Shown here one piece after another: positions 15,589 through 27,067 of a DNA stretch of 64,000 nucleotides (position 1 is the stretch's first letter; every line of letters starts with the position of its first letter). The notes below the pieces were generated by a model. The model had not been told where the DNA came from and ran no database searches. It worked only from the letters and a program-made list of their open reading frames with translations. This DNA is from Rhodocollybia butyracea. Taxonomy: Eukaryota; Basidiomycota; Agaricomycetes; Agaricales; Omphalotaceae. The stretch is taken from positions 124,001-188,000 of the forward strand of contig JADNRY010000006.1 in assembly GCA_015501585.1 (NCBI GenBank), written 5' to 3'. The position numbers were made by a program, and so were the translations under genes.

Positions 15589-18342
15589 ATGTCTATCTAC
15601 GGCAGAATGGCTTCCACAGAAAGGAGACCGCTGCTGGGTGACAACGTGTCATCCCGGTATAGCGCCCTCGACGATGGTGATGATAGTGCAAGTGATACAT
15701 CAACGCTTACTGAAACCATCTATCCTCCACCTTTGAATGATTTCTCCACTATCGATACTTGCTGGATACTCGCTGGATTATGGAGTGCCGTTTTCCTTGG
15801 TGCTCTTGACGGTAGTTGAAATCTTTCCATCTACGACGATCATTCTGACATCATCGCGATGTAGGCACCGTGGTGGCTACACTTTTATCACCTATCGGAA
15901 GCGACTACGAAAGATTAAATCAGTCTTCGTACATTGGAACTTCATACTTACTGTCTGTGTGTTGTTTCACTCCATTATATGGTCAGTTTACGTTGTATTC
16001 CTTCTTGATGGTAATTGTTAAAACAAGTTTTTGTACAGGGCGTCTGTCTGATATCTTGGGACGGAAGGGCGCAATGCTATTAGCACTGTCGCTCTTCGGT
16101 AAATCATTGAAATTTTCGTAAAATCATATCACCTAATCATGACTTTAATCTCAGGATCTGGGACGCTGTTTTGTGCATTTGCTCCTTCAATGGAAGCCCT
16201 AATAATGGCCCGAGCAGTTGCTGGAATGGGGGGAGGCGGGTAGGTTATCGCTAATCTACTTTGCGAAATTTGAGCTAATAAACGGTACTGTCAGCGTCAT
16301 GACAGGTTGATTTCCTCAAAATCTTTGTTATTTTTGTTCACAAACAAAATGTTCAGTTTCTAGCATTGTGGTCACCGATCTGATTCCACTGTGAGTCGCC
16401 TAGAACCCAAATACACTGCTCCAAAGGTCTGATTTTAAGTAGAAAACAACGTGGATTGTACCAAGGAATGGCAAACATGTAGGCTATATTTTTATCTTCT
16501 TTCGAAAGAGTTTCATTGTGTCCCCAAGATTATTTGGGCTAGGCGCAGGCATCGGTGGTCCTTTGGGCGGTTGGATAAATGACTCTTTAGGGTGGTACGC
16601 ATCCGTCCCAATACATCTTTCACGCTTGTCGCTGATTATCATCATTTAAGGCGAGCGGCCTTCCTTCTGCAGGTCATGATCTACGTCCTCTTCCGTGACG
16701 ATCCTACTCATTTTGATAACGACTAGGCACCTGTTTTGTTGTTCAGCTTCGTTATCGTGTCACTAAAAGTGAACATTAAACTTCCATCGGAAATTCAAAA
16801 CCAATCGCTTAGAGATAAATTTCGTCGAGTCGATTTCCTAGGCTCACTGACTTTGGTCTGCACAGTTGGCTGTTTATTACTGGGTTTTAGCTTGAAAACA
16901 ACTGAACAGATGCCTTGGTCTCATCCGTGGATCTGGGGTCTGTTTGTTGCGAGTGCAATAAGCGGCATATTGTTTGTAGTGGTCGAGAAATACATCTCAC
17001 CTTATCCGGTCATGCCTCTGCGTTTGATCACCCAAAGAACGCCGTTGGCTGTTTCCATGTCCAATTTCTTTGGTAGTATGGCCGCCTTCTCTACGGTATG
17101 TTGCGATCCATTTGATTTTCTTGCTAGCAGGTACTGTCAACTGACCAACTTTAATTACCTTTAGCTGTATAATATCCCATTGGTATGTAGTATCAACCCG
17201 ACCTAAGTGGTTCCACTCAACGAAATTGCGCAGTATTTCACGGCTGTCCGCCTATATTCAGCAGCAGAATCAGGCTTTCATTTACTTCCACACTCCGTAA
17301 GTCTTTTTTTGCGCGTCCGTTCCAATTGTTTATCGACGTAAGCATCGGTAGATTGCAATTTCTACAGGAAGTGTTTTTGCAGGATGGTAAGACTAGGTTA
17401 CCTCTCTCGAGCGTAACTAACCTCCATACTAGGATGATGCGACGTACTGGGAAACTCTATACGTGATTCTTCCTTTTTCGTTCCCTGAATCAATAAGCTA
17501 ATTCCTTTTGCTCAGCCTCACGCTTTATTCTGGTTTTATGTGCATCTTAGCCAGCATAATGATCATCTTTTGGAAAGAAAGCACTTCTCCGATTCACTTG
17601 TGGATTGATATCGTGCCTCAGGGATTTGGAATGGCCAGGTCAGTCCCATCGATTTCCTTGCCGTTCCAAGACTTACGGTAGGGCTGGCTGATCTAGCCTC
17701 ATCACTACTACTTTAATCGTTAGTAACATGTTCATGTTCCGCTATGAGCGCAGTTACTCATTGATCTTATAGGCTATGATTGCTGGGGTGGTTAAGGAAG
17801 ACATGGCAGTAGCCACTGGAAGTCAGTATTCGCCATTGAGTCTTGGAATGGTTCATTGACTTGTATTCTCTACCTCAGTAACATATCTTTTTCGAACTAC
17901 TGGTCAAGTACTAGGAGTGAGCACCAGTGGTGCTATCCTTCAGGCTGTTCTTCTTCAGAAACTACGGCTCAGGATAGAGGGTCCTGGTGCAGCAGAGGTC
18001 AGTTGTATCAATTCTCTTGCCGGATCCGAGATTTACGACGAGGCCCGTTCATTATAGCTCATATATAACATCCAGTGAGTGTTGAGTCTGCGAGTTTCGA
18101 CCTCATTTTACTGAAATAATCTTCAGACATTCCACAAAAATTATATCCACTCTTGATCCGATAAATAAAGCTGCCGCTATATCTTCGTATGCGGACGCAC
18201 TACGAATCGTCTTTATATGTCAAGCAGTATGGAACTTTCTTGCATTTCTTTGGTGACTATCGATTGTTCTTGGTACTAGAGCTGTACCCTTTACTTACTC
18301 ATTCTCAGGTGCATACCCATTCAAGAGAATACATTACCATAA
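15589..18342 (+). CDS. DHA2-family MFS transporter, vacuolar basic amino acid type (Vba/Fnx1-like)
   Basis: Proton-coupled antiporters of this group move basic amino acids into the vacuole. I count 21 exons in 2.75 kb, all phase-consistent, ending with CIPIQENTLP then TAA at 18340-18342. Hallmarks are ERLNQSSYIGTSYLLSVC, the loop GRLSDILGRKGAM (MFS signature), FGLGAGIGGPLGGWINDSLG (DHA2 motif C), and later AESGFHLLPHS, SVFAGWMMRRTGKLYT and LFRTTGQVLGVSTSGAILQ. There are about 14 hydrophobic segments. The N-terminal 60 residues are acidic and Ser-rich and include a dileucine-like ERRPLLG, typical of vacuolar members. Several exons are tiny: 11 nt (16295-16305) and 17-22 nt (encoding LYNIPL, RAAFLLQ, LITTTLI, LIYNIQ). 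Start could be 15589 or 15607. The gene appears intact. Confidence 0.88.
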
Positions 18343-18581
18343 CGAAAATCTCGCCAGGACTCCAACAGCATTATTCAGAGTGTCATTCAGATAGATGTCG
18401 GACAACATACTGTAGTTAGCTAGCCGCAATAGGGTGTATTTGTACTGCAGGTGTTTATCTAGGTGGTGTTAAGGAATACAGTTATTTACATATACGAAAA
18501 GGATGAAAGTTTAGATATCTAAAGACGATGTTGTCAGGGCGCTTCGCGACAAACGCAGAACACTTACGGGGCGCGTCTTCC

Positions 18582-18821
18582 TTAATCTCCAGGTGGTTTC
18601 TCCTCTATCCATTTTCTTGTTTTTTTGCCTACGACAACCACTTCCATTCCGTTGATGGAATTTTTATCAGTATCCGCAAAAGCTCTATGTTCGGGGCGGA
18701 CCGGACAGGGAAGTACATTGGAAGCTGACACCGTAAGGACAGTGGCAAAAAATGTGATGCTGAAGAGAGATGTGATGAATCTGCGTCCTTGGGCAAAGCG
18801 TAGAGCTCTATTCATGACCAT
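18582..18821 (-). CDS. small single-TM protein, probably mitochondrial or secretory
   Basis: Unspliced 79-codon frame with two possible starts (18821 or 18815). The product begins MNRALRFAQGRRFITSLFSI, a basic, acid-free leader, continues into a hydrophobic segment (TFFATVLTVSASNVLPCP) and ends in a charged tail (GKKTRKWIEEKPP). I do not recognise the family. The organisation (short basic N-tail, one TM, CP motif, conserved-looking RAFAD) suggests a small mitochondrial inner-membrane protein. Its only close neighbour is the divergent mitochondrial ribosomal gene uS14m, 148 bp away, which fits a shared promoter. Function is not assigned. Confidence 0.6.
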   Translation of the reverse strand: MVMNRALRFAQGRRFITSLFSITFFATVLTVSASNVLPCPVRPEHRAFADTDKNSINGMEVVVVGKKTRKWIEEKPPGD

Positions 18822-18969
18822 TCTAGGGCTGATAAAATATCAGGAATAGTTCTACAGTGGACTAAAGACCACTTACTGAAACTTTAATACCCATAGTCGA
18901 GGCTCGGAAGGAAAGTGTGTAAGCGCTTGTAAGCGCCCAAGCTCAGCTCCGCTCTTCCACGAAAAAACC
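18822..18969. promoter_or_regulatory. 148-bp bidirectional promoter (small TM protein / uS14m)
   Basis: Start codons of the minus-strand small protein and uS14m are only 148 bp apart. The spacer contains a repeated GTAAGCGC (around 18919-18936, GTGTAAGCGCTTGTAAGCGC). That could be a paired binding site, but I cannot name the factor. Confidence 0.5.
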
Positions 18970-19332
18970 ATGGGTCTGCGTCCAAACGTTAGAGTCATCA
19001 GAGACATGAAAGCCCGTCAGGGCGTACTTGATAATGAAGTCACTCGAAGAGCTTACCTTTACGTGGCTCGCAACCAGACTCTACCTCCACAAGTCCGTCA
19101 TCAAGCCCAGCTACAACTAAACACTTTTGGACGCTATACAAGACCAACAACCGTGAAAAATCGATGCTATGTCAGTGGTAAAGGTAGAGGGATAATAGGT
19201 GAATTTGGCCTCTCTAGGGTGAGTCGGAAACACTTTCTTCAGCGGCTGCTCTGACTTTTTCTTCGTTAGTACCAGTTCCGATTGAAGGCACTGAACGGAC
19301 TGCTGAATGGCGTCAAGAAGGCATCTTGGTAG
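18970..19332 (+). CDS. MRP2: mitochondrial small-subunit ribosomal protein uS14m
   Basis: uS14m sits in the head of the mitochondrial small ribosomal subunit. Exons 18970-19218 and 19270-19332 give 103 residues. The sequence reads MGLRPNVRVIRDMKARQGVL, then RRAYLYVARNQTLPPQVRHQAQLQL, TVKNRCYVSGKGRGIIGEFGLSR, and across the intron YQFRLKALNGLLNGVKKASW. The RCYVSGKGRG..EFGLSRYQFR block and terminal KASW are diagnostic of S14. The 51-nt GT-AG intron separates the Arg of LSR from the Tyr of YQFR. Length matches yeast Mrp2 (115 residues). It shares a short promoter with the divergent small TM protein gene. Confidence 0.94.
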
Positions 19333-19475
19333 TGTGTGCGTGCATTTTCCAGTCTAAGGGAGACGTTGTTCTCATAGTGCCTCATACAGCGCAAAAATAA
19401 ACTATATTGAGCCCAGTAATACAATTACAACATTTCTAAGTACGATTGTCTTGTATCAATGTACTTGTTCGAGCA

Positions 19476-21236
19476 TCAAGTTGAACCGGGGGTATGGTCG
19501 GCACCTGCAATGTCACTTAAACGGAGTTCAGGCTCTCCTCTCTCCCTGCGCCAGCGATTCATTATGTTCAATGTGGCTTGCTCAACCAAAAATCTATATC
19601 CCAATGTTAGATTCATTCTTGTACAAGTTCCCATTGCATACCCATATTTGCGAAGCCACTTCTCATTGATCTCCCAATTACTGTGGGCGAGTACGTCGTC
19701 TCCGTGTATAGTCACCGCATTTCTGTATTCCAAGAGACAGTCCACCAAGTCGAACCGAGCTTTCAAAAATGTCAGATTGGACCTAGAAAAAACAGGCAAA
19801 GGTCTCACTTCGAAGGAGAATCATGCGGTCACGAAGTTCAGGATGGAGGATGCGGTCAATAACACTCTCTGCATTTGTCATGTTCAGAAGTCACCCTAAG
19901 AAACCTACGTCAAACATACCATGGGGCACCGTCCTAAGCATGGGTACATCAGCGACATGGTCCTAGCGCAGCAAAAAAAAAAACTTTACCTTTGAACCAA
20001 AGTAGGTCTCAATGAGGATGGCAAGCAATACGCGCTGTTTCTCTTGAAATTGTCCAAATGATAACTTTTGTAATTTATTGAGACAACTTGGCAGGACAAA
20101 TTGAAATTTACGCACTGAATGAGTTTATACGCCTCGTTCTTGTTGGGATCGTCATCGTCTTCTAATTGATCAGGAGATGCCTGTTCATTCGGTCTTGACT
20201 GAGAATTGGATGAAGACGGAAAAGTCAGCGGGGGCAACGAGTTTTCGAGATTCATATGTCCACCAGGAATGTAAGGGTATGCGGAAACGTTTGAGGTGGA
20301 AGACCCTCCAAATTGAGGAGGTGTATTGGCACTGTTAGGGCCTGACATGAACATCGGAGAGCCATTACCATTACGCATAATATCAGAGAACATCGGACGG
20401 TCATTGGGTGCAGAGTAAAGAGGTGCCGTGTTAATGGAATTGTTATTCATGGGAAGGAGTATAGAGTACGATCCGCCAGTTTCATTGGGATCACCCAGAC
20501 TGGTACGAGATTTCTTGTTCGAGGTATCTTCATTATCGGCGGGACGTTTCTGGCCAACGTTCAGCGCATCGGCAGTCGTAGCAGCTTTTTTGCGTCTTTG
20601 ATATCCTTCCCAAGCAGTGTCCGTCTCAGCTCTGTTAATAAAGTTGTTAAAGTCGGACATTTCCCATCCCAGTTTTGGCAGCAACCCTCCAGCTCCTTCG
20701 CCTATAAAGGCCGTGACGCTCCGAAGAAGACTGCGAAGAGTTTGATTCTCCTGCATCAAATCTTGAGAGAGTACAACATCAACGACGAAAAGAGATAGGA
20801 GAAACGCAAACATACCCTTGAGCATATTTTTCATTTCTCCCAGAGCCTCATCTTTACCACCCGAAAGTATTTCTACTCGTGCTTCAAGATCGCGAATCTA
20901 CACCGTAATTTCAGAGGCCGCTTGGATGATAAAGACAAGAGGACTGACACGCTGTTGTTTCCTCAGACGAAATTCTCGCTGAGCGATACGATTCTGGTCT
21001 CTTCGAGCAGCTTGAGAGCTAAAAGTAGCTAGACGTAAGCATCCTGACAGGAAATGACTAGGTCACCATTACTCACTTGGGGTTTTTCTTTCTACCAGGC
21101 TTGCCGGGAGGAGCAGAGGCTTCACGAGATTCTTCATCGCTCTAGAAGAAGTCTTCAGAATAAACATTCGATAAGAAAATGATAGACATACATCCAGATC
21201 CTTGGAATAATCTCGTTCTGAACTTTCCGGCATCAT
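19476..21236 (-). CDS. bZIP transcription factor with DUF3425-type C-terminus
   Basis: Nine exons (minus) close in phase: 21236-21192, 21141-21077, 21018-20949, 20897-20816, 20761-20112, 20064-19990, 19962-19920, 19868-19809 and 19759-19476, for 457 residues. The basic region is GRKKNPNSQAARRDQNRIAQ then REFRLRKQQRIRDLEARVEI, an AP-1-like fungal signature (N..AQR.FR.R), continuing into leucine heptads and ENQTLRSLLRSV. The centre is Ser/Asn/Pro-rich. The C-terminal domain has SVIDRILHPELRDRMILLR, RFDLVDCLLEY, NWEINEKWLRKYGY and a final NRWRRERGEPELR, the pattern of DUF3425 (P..W.....F..KW). At first sight this looks like two genes, but the exons interlock. The intron before RTRFDLVD uses an AAAG acceptor and is the least certain junction. 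Confidence 0.85.
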
Positions 21237-21635
21237 GCACTATGGGTGTTTGGTGAAGATATTCGCGTAATTGCCGAAACGGGTTACAAAGCTGTAATGA
21301 GTCACCTGGTCCGGCCCGGGTATCACCTCATTGCAATTTGATTAAGACGTTGAAACGTTCAAAGTTACGCTTACTGTTACAACTCTTTTGATCTCAGTTC
21401 AACTGATCGAGCTATTATTACAGTCACTAATAGCTCCAAGCCATGCATTTTCTTCGTCTCGCGGAGTTGAAACTAGCTCCAGGCTGGTGGGGTTAGATTC
21501 CGATTTCATTATGCTCATTTCCGACCCTATTACACGCTTTACGGCGGATAAATACGCAGGACCTCGCGGATTTGGTCGACATCGCCTTGAATGGTCATCC
21601 TTCACTTCGTTTTCTCGTCTACGATCAACTCTGAC

Positions 21636-22303
21636 ATGCGATCCTTCAATGTGCTCTTTCTCCCTGGAGAATCAACAGATGTTGTAGAGCTTTACCGAGT
21701 CTGTGTGTCCATATCCACGAGTTCAATGAATTCATTTTGCTACAGTTTCATCATCCGTTAATCGGCAGCACTCAAGGTTTAACGACATTTCATCGCCAAA
21801 ATCTGGCTACCTGTATCTTTGAGACTGCTGGGCAAATCGATTGGTTATCAGATCACAACGCCACTGTTTACTTTGGGCTTGAAGAAGTAACATTTCCTGA
21901 TATATTCCCTCTTTGAAATTTTGACAAAAGCTAGGTCCATATCCGAGATTTAAGGAAGGCCAAGAAACCTACTAGTAAGTCAGTGTCAAAACTCTCTCTA
22001 AATTTCGTTTTACATGTTTGCTTACTTTGTGCAGATCGCGTCGCTTTAAAGCTTCTGGATCCGAGTACAAATGGAAACAAGTTCCGAATGCCAATTCCGA
22101 TCTCGTTGTGCGTATCATCCATGAGAGAAACGATCAGCGCTAACGTCTTTCAGTGTGTCGACTCTCGAGGGAAAGTCGTTGCTTCCTGGAGCCAAGAACA
22201 GTTAAATTTGCACGTATCTTCCCAAGCGGAGGCAATCCTAGACCGACTGGTTGTCACCTGTTTCCTTAACCTTTGGGCGCTGACGCGCTTGGGGCATTGG
22301 TAG
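21636..22303 (+). CDS. DUF6593 tubby-like family protein
   Basis: DUF6593 is a family of small tubby-like proteins expanded in Agaricomycetes, with no known function. Five exons (21636-21698, 21746-21886, 21935-21978, 22035-22107, 22154-22303) join in phase to 156 residues. Supporting motifs appear only after splicing: LATCIFETAGQIDW, FGLEEVHIRDLRKAKKP, then SRRFKASGSEYKWKQVPNAN and SDLVCVDSRGKVVASWSQEQ. The SRRF.......Y.W core and the following hydrophobic strand are the family landmark. The upstream ATG at 21636 is the first in frame; an additional 5' exon is possible because family members are often 170-200 residues. A second family member lies at 32478-33283. Confidence 0.72.
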
Positions 22304-23056
22304 TGATACAACCGAGTCAAACTGTTGCAACCCGCGACAACTGCAAGGCTCCTGCTAGAGCACCGCCAGACGCCTTGTGATTCGCAAGAGGTCACAAATG
22401 AACTGGATTGATTGTCGTATGATCACTGGGTTGGCGTATAAGCTTTCCCTTTCAAGTCACAAAAGTGTTGATACGTACTACCCAAATGTCATTGAGATCT
22501 TTCACGAATGAAAGTGTTGAGTTTACAGGTGATCAAAAGTGCAACGGCACCGACAGGTATTTCTCTTTCTGATATCTATGATAGGATAACAGGCTGTACA
22601 AGAGTCGTTGCGATTGTCACCCGCAAAAGAGGTCAATTCGGATACGGTTCTTTTTGTTCCACGAAAGTCCTTTTGTATGATGTACCTAGAATACGGTTGA
22701 GACTTTAAAAAGGGATTTTTCCTCTTTGATCAGAACGTATACAAGAACTTCGGGACGGTTTCGGTGGTAATATTATTCTCTGATTATGATAATTTCCTGT
22801 GTACTCGTACTACTGTTAGATCATTGCAACATCCAACAGGATCTCCTTGCCGACCATTATTGATTCCTTTCCTATGGCGTTTGTTGACCAAGGAAACGCC
22901 AGGGAACGCCTTGTTGCCGTGGGCTCCGTTTCCAAGGGAGAGTCTTGGATGCTATATAGCCAGTCAGGTACACAAACTTAGACTTCAAGGTCGCTTGCTT
23001 GTTTCCCTTGACTCCAGCTGAAGTTTATTCAAACTTGGGTGCCTTTTAATCTCAAA
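22304..23056. other. intergenic interval, nothing recognised
   Basis: About 750 bp with only short, motif-free open frames (such as 22508-22708). It probably contains the DUF6593 3' UTR and the promoter of the Ser-rich gene. Confidence 0.4.
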
Positions 23057-23921
23057 ATGACAACACTCCCTTCATTTGTGGAACTCATGGCGTCTTTGGG
23101 GCTTGAAGCAAAAGCTGAACCAGAATGCCCTCCATCACCTCCCAGTTCTTCGACCACAAGTTCTGCACTTTTGAGCGTTCCTGCTCAAACCCACAGATCC
23201 AAATCTAGCCCGTCATTACGTGATCAAGCGTCTCGCACTCGATTAGCGAGATATTCTCCATATTCCTCCACATTCGTGAGTTCCATACTGATTGAAATCG
23301 AGGTTATCTTATCTAAGGATTTTTCAGATTTCTGGGAGACGCCGGGGCGGCAGTGTATCTTCCGCCTCTTCCTCCTCATCTTCAGATATAGATAGCATGT
23401 CTGAACGAGTAAGTAGATGCGTCTCACATTTGACATTCTACCACAGTCTGACTTCTTTTCAGTCGAGCTCTTGCTCACCTACTCTTCGTTCATCCTCACC
23501 ACGAATCCGTAGACGGGCTCACAATAAAGTTATCGGGAATGTCTTTGGATCTTCGACTGATCTATCGGCCAACACCCCAATTTCCTCCTACGTTCGTCGT
23601 AAAACGCCAGGGACGTCTCCGTCTTCCCCCTCATTCCCTCGAGATTCCAGTGATTCTCGGGAATTTTCAAAACCATTCACTATTCCCTCTCTGCCTTCCT
23701 TTCTTCCTCGCTCAGCGAGTAGCGAAAATTTTCCTGTGACCCCCACATCCGAGCTTGACAAAGATTTGTCTGAGCGGGATCCGCGGCTTTCAGATTATAA
23801 CATAGAGGTCGACATAATGTCGCGTCGTTCTCGCCTCCACACTGGGATTCGAATATCGACATCACCTCGATTCACCGATGCCGGTGACAAGGCAATACAT
23901 AGAATTGTGCATGTTGCATGA
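23057..23921 (+). CDS. Ser/Pro-rich protein of unknown function
   Basis: Not recognised. Exons 23057-23275, 23328-23408 and 23463-23921 join in phase to 252 residues. The N-terminus (MTTLPSFVELMASLGLEAKA) is a plausible short amphipathic helix conserved in type; the rest is Ser-, Pro- and Arg-rich and probably disordered. It contains an Arg cluster (SGRRRGGS), a run of seven Ser, RRRAHNKVIGNVFG, and many SP/TP sites. Both introns are short GT-AG introns. Disordered, phosphorylation-prone regulator is an inference from composition. It is convergent with the G-patch gene (stops 443 bp apart). Confidence 0.65.
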
Positions 23922-24364
23922 TACTCTCCACCATCATCTTAACTTATTTCTCCACTCCATACCCACATTCCTTGTACTACTTTTGGACTTTTTGCTTTTT
24001 GGACTCTCATTATTTCTGTATCACTGAGGTTCATCATTCGAGTCGTTTATCTCTCGCCCACAATCCTTTCACAGCTACGTTCTTTAGTGCCTACCCAGTA
24101 CCTACTACCTACCCCGTTGAATCTGGTAATTTCCCCCCGTTGCTCCTTGACCTTGGTCTCCATGGCAAGTCATGTTTGTACCTTTTTGTGTACATATACA
24201 TACATCCATCTACATTTCATCTGGCATCTAATTAGGAATCAGGACGTACACTGCAACTCAGCAAGCCAAAGGGATGGGTACGCAACCGCCCGCGAGTGCA
24301 CGCTGTGCACCTTCTAGAAGAAGATAAATTTGGATCATCGAGCTATCCACCGGTTGACCAGTGA

Positions 24365-25630
24365 TTAATCATGCAATTCTTCTTCAGAGCCCGGGCAGTT
24401 ATCGTCCATATCGACCTGATTATTATATTGAATGCCGCAAAAAAAGCAGTAAGCATAATGGTCGCGAAGATAGGAAAGAACTAGTTGTAATCGGTCCTGT
24501 GCCTAAAAATGGTTAGTAGTTTGGTACACGCGCTGAGACCATTCACTTGCCTGGAGACGAAAAAATTGCTGAATTTCCTCAAGAGTGCTTGGGCTATATT
24601 CGGTCGCCAAGACGGTCTCAATATCAGATATTGGCTGTAGAGCATCATATTTCATTTGCTTTTGAAGCTGGACTTTGAGATTGTCGTCTTGGTGCTTTTG
24701 ATCGAAATCTAGCGTTGTATACGCAGCGAGGGCTTCCATAAGGCCCGCAGGGAACGTCTCCAGGTTCCCAGGATTTAGCCACAACGCGTTAAACTAGACA
24801 AGTCGGTTGCGTTTTCAATTAGAATGGTAATCAGAACGAAGATTACGAGAAAAACTGACCTGTATACCGGATTTCTCATCCAGTGTTGCACAAGTTCGTT
24901 GCGCGGGTCCTTATCAACGAACAAGATCAGGCAAGTGGTTCCATAAAGATAACAGACATACCCAGTCTTCCTTCTGCTCGCCGTTCCTCGTATTCGCGCC
25001 TGGCACGATCACGAAAATCTTCCTTGCTGGACATTTCTGCCATCTTTGCCATCTTTGCGACTCTCTCTGCAGCAGAGGGCGAGAGACCTCGTTTCCGAGA
25101 GCTACCGATACCTTCCTTACCTGCATAGCGAGATTAGTGAATTGACTGAGTAACCTTCGTACATTACGTACCAGCCCATTCACTAAGTGGCAAAGGCTCT
25201 GTGCGATGTGCTGTGGACTCTTTCTGAGCGGGAATGTCTGATGTCAAGTCCTTCTGGTTGGGTTTGGAGCTATCGTTAAGAGGACGCCCAAGAGATTGCC
25301 CCGGTTGGAATCCCATCTTCATCATGATTGATAGACCTTTGCTAGATCCTCCTATTTTCTCCTCTTCTTTGGCTCTTTCAAATAGACTCTTGCTGAGGCC
25401 CTCCTCGCGCGCCTCCAGCTCTCTTTCTCGACGAGGTTTGAGTTTATTGGTTTCATTCCTCAATTTTGCCTTCTTTTCAGCATCTTTGCGTAGCTGACTA
25501 TACGTTTTAGTGGAATTTGAGGATAATGCAGATCCAGCTTCAGCTAGAAACTGAAATAGTTCAGTAAAACCACATGCACGTAAAGTACTATTTATACCTT
25601 GTCAGAAAGATAGTCCTCTTCCTCAGACAT
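24365..25630 (-). CDS. G-patch / DUF4187 zinc-finger protein (GPATCH11-like)
   Basis: Six exons (minus): 25630-25598, 25550-25172, 25120-24962, 24909-24860, 24793-24551 and 24502-24365, giving 333 residues. The N-terminus MSEEEDYLSDKFL and an LKPRRERELEAREEGL helix are followed by the G-patch (KGLSIMMKMGFQPGQSLGRP). Then comes KRGLSPSAAERVAKMAKM and finally the DUF4187 module ending LSYLRDHYAYCFFCGIQY and DNCPGSEEELHD, with C..C and later C ligands. G-patch proteins of this type associate with RNA helicases or spliceosome factors. The last intron starts with GC (24550) rather than GT; only that junction restores the zinc-finger frame. The start MSEEEDY matches the family's usual start. Confidence 0.9.
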
Positions 25631-25938
25631 GTTGAAGCGACATGAGGGCACAGGAAGACGTGTATTTAATTTACTCAGGCATGCTGATCACTCGAACTTC
25701 AAACCCAAGTAAAGTCATCACAATAAGGCCAGTGTCATTTCGAGGCATAAGAACACCGAACCGATATAAAATTAATGAGAATCCACGGAACTACAGCGTT
25801 ATGAAAAAGGTATGTAGTAAGACGTGGTAAAGCTTTCCACAAATCATTTCACTGTCATAGAAGGGTACAACGTAAGGAAGCATAAAACAGAGAAATGAGA
25901 AGGTCAAGTGAATCTTATTGAGTGGATGACAGAACGAC

Positions 25939-27067
25939 CTAAGCAGTCCCAGCAGCGGGGGTTTCAGCAGAGGCCGCTTCAGCAGCCTCTTCGTCGTGAG
26001 GGGTATTAACGGCTATCTTGACAGCAATGGGCCTGCCGCCCACATCCTTGCCTTGCAAAGCCTCGATAGCTTTCTTCTGCTCCTCTTCACCGCCAACATC
26101 AACGAAACCGTATCCCTTGCTACGCCTAGGGTGCCCCCAGCGCCTGCGAACGATACGAGCCGAAGTAACGCTGACTCCGGCTTCAGTGAAAAGGGCAGCA
26201 AGGCCAGCATCGTCAATGTTGAAACCGAGATTAGCGACGAACAAGACAGTCTTAGACTGTTCGCCTTCAGGGTCCTCGCCTGCTGGGCGGGGAGTACGAG
26301 GAACACGAGGTTTACGTTGGCGAGGGGCCTTTTTGGCAGTAGTGGCCTCGGTTGTCGCTTCTCCTGTTGGAGCAGCGACCTCCATGACTTCACCCTCGAT
26401 CACGGATTTGGGCTTGCGCTAAGGTGATTGTTTCAACAAGGAAAAAAAAAGACAGTGACAAGTTACTCACAGATTTCTTACTCTTTTTCTTCTTGGGCTT
26501 CTCGGTCTCACTAATGCCAGCGGCGCCTTCAGCTTTGGCAGCGTCTCCATTTGCTTCGGCTTCTGAAACTTCCCCGGGAACAGCTTTGCTGCCTCGCCTG
26601 CCGGGCCTCCTCTTGGGCTTCCTCTCCTTCTTCTCCTTGTCCTTCTGGTCAGGCTGCTTGGCAAGTTCGACGATAACTGGACGGCCATCGAGCAACTGCT
26701 TGTCGAGATTGTCGACAGCTTTTTGAGCAGCCTCTGCGCTCGACAAAGCGACAAATCCGTAGCCCGCAGAACGGGTGCCCCTCAAAATAACTTGGGCGGA
26801 GAGACTAATTAAGGACACGAGATCAAAACAAAGCAGTGCACAAGAAATGATGTGCCACGTACATGTCGTTCTGAACGGGCGCAAAAAAAGCCTTCAGCCC
26901 TTCATCCGTAGTAGTATACGCAAGGTTTCCGGCGAAGACCTGAAAAACTTGTGTAAGAAAACGCGAAAACAACAAGAATAAAGAAAGACCTTGAAACCAG
27001 GGGCTTCTTCTTGCGTAGTCGGAGGCGCGCCATTTTCGGTAACCTGGGCGGCAGGGGCGTCAGACAT
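25939..27067 (-). CDS. two-RRM RNA-binding protein
   Basis: Exons (minus) 27067-26990, 26939-26863, 26804-26471 and 26418-25939 give 322 residues. RRM1 reads KVFAGNLAYTTTDEGLKAFF (RNP2 VFAGNL) through RSAGYGFVALSS (RNP1 variant GYGFVAL). RRM2 reads TVLFVANLGFNIDDAGLAAL (RNP2 LFVANL) through RSKGYGFVDVGG (RNP1 KGYGFVDV). They are joined by a long basic Lys/Arg/Pro linker (KPKRRPGRRGSK, KPKKKKSKKS). Both RRMs have complete RNP cores and high use of C/G-ending codons, suggesting strong expression. Similar proteins in other fungi are abundant nuclear or nucleolar RNA binders; the precise target is unknown. Several overlapping frames on the other strand are shadows. Confidence 0.9.

Noticed and set aside
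19476..20834. Two separate minus-strand genes (110-codon and 282-codon frames)
   Set aside because: Splicing through 20111-19760 joins them into one bZIP-DUF3425 protein with all phases consistent.
25996..26726. Long overlapping plus-strand frames (up to 143 codons) at the RRM gene
   Set aside because: They are shadows of the GC-rich coding exons; the minus strand shows complete RNP1/RNP2 motifs.
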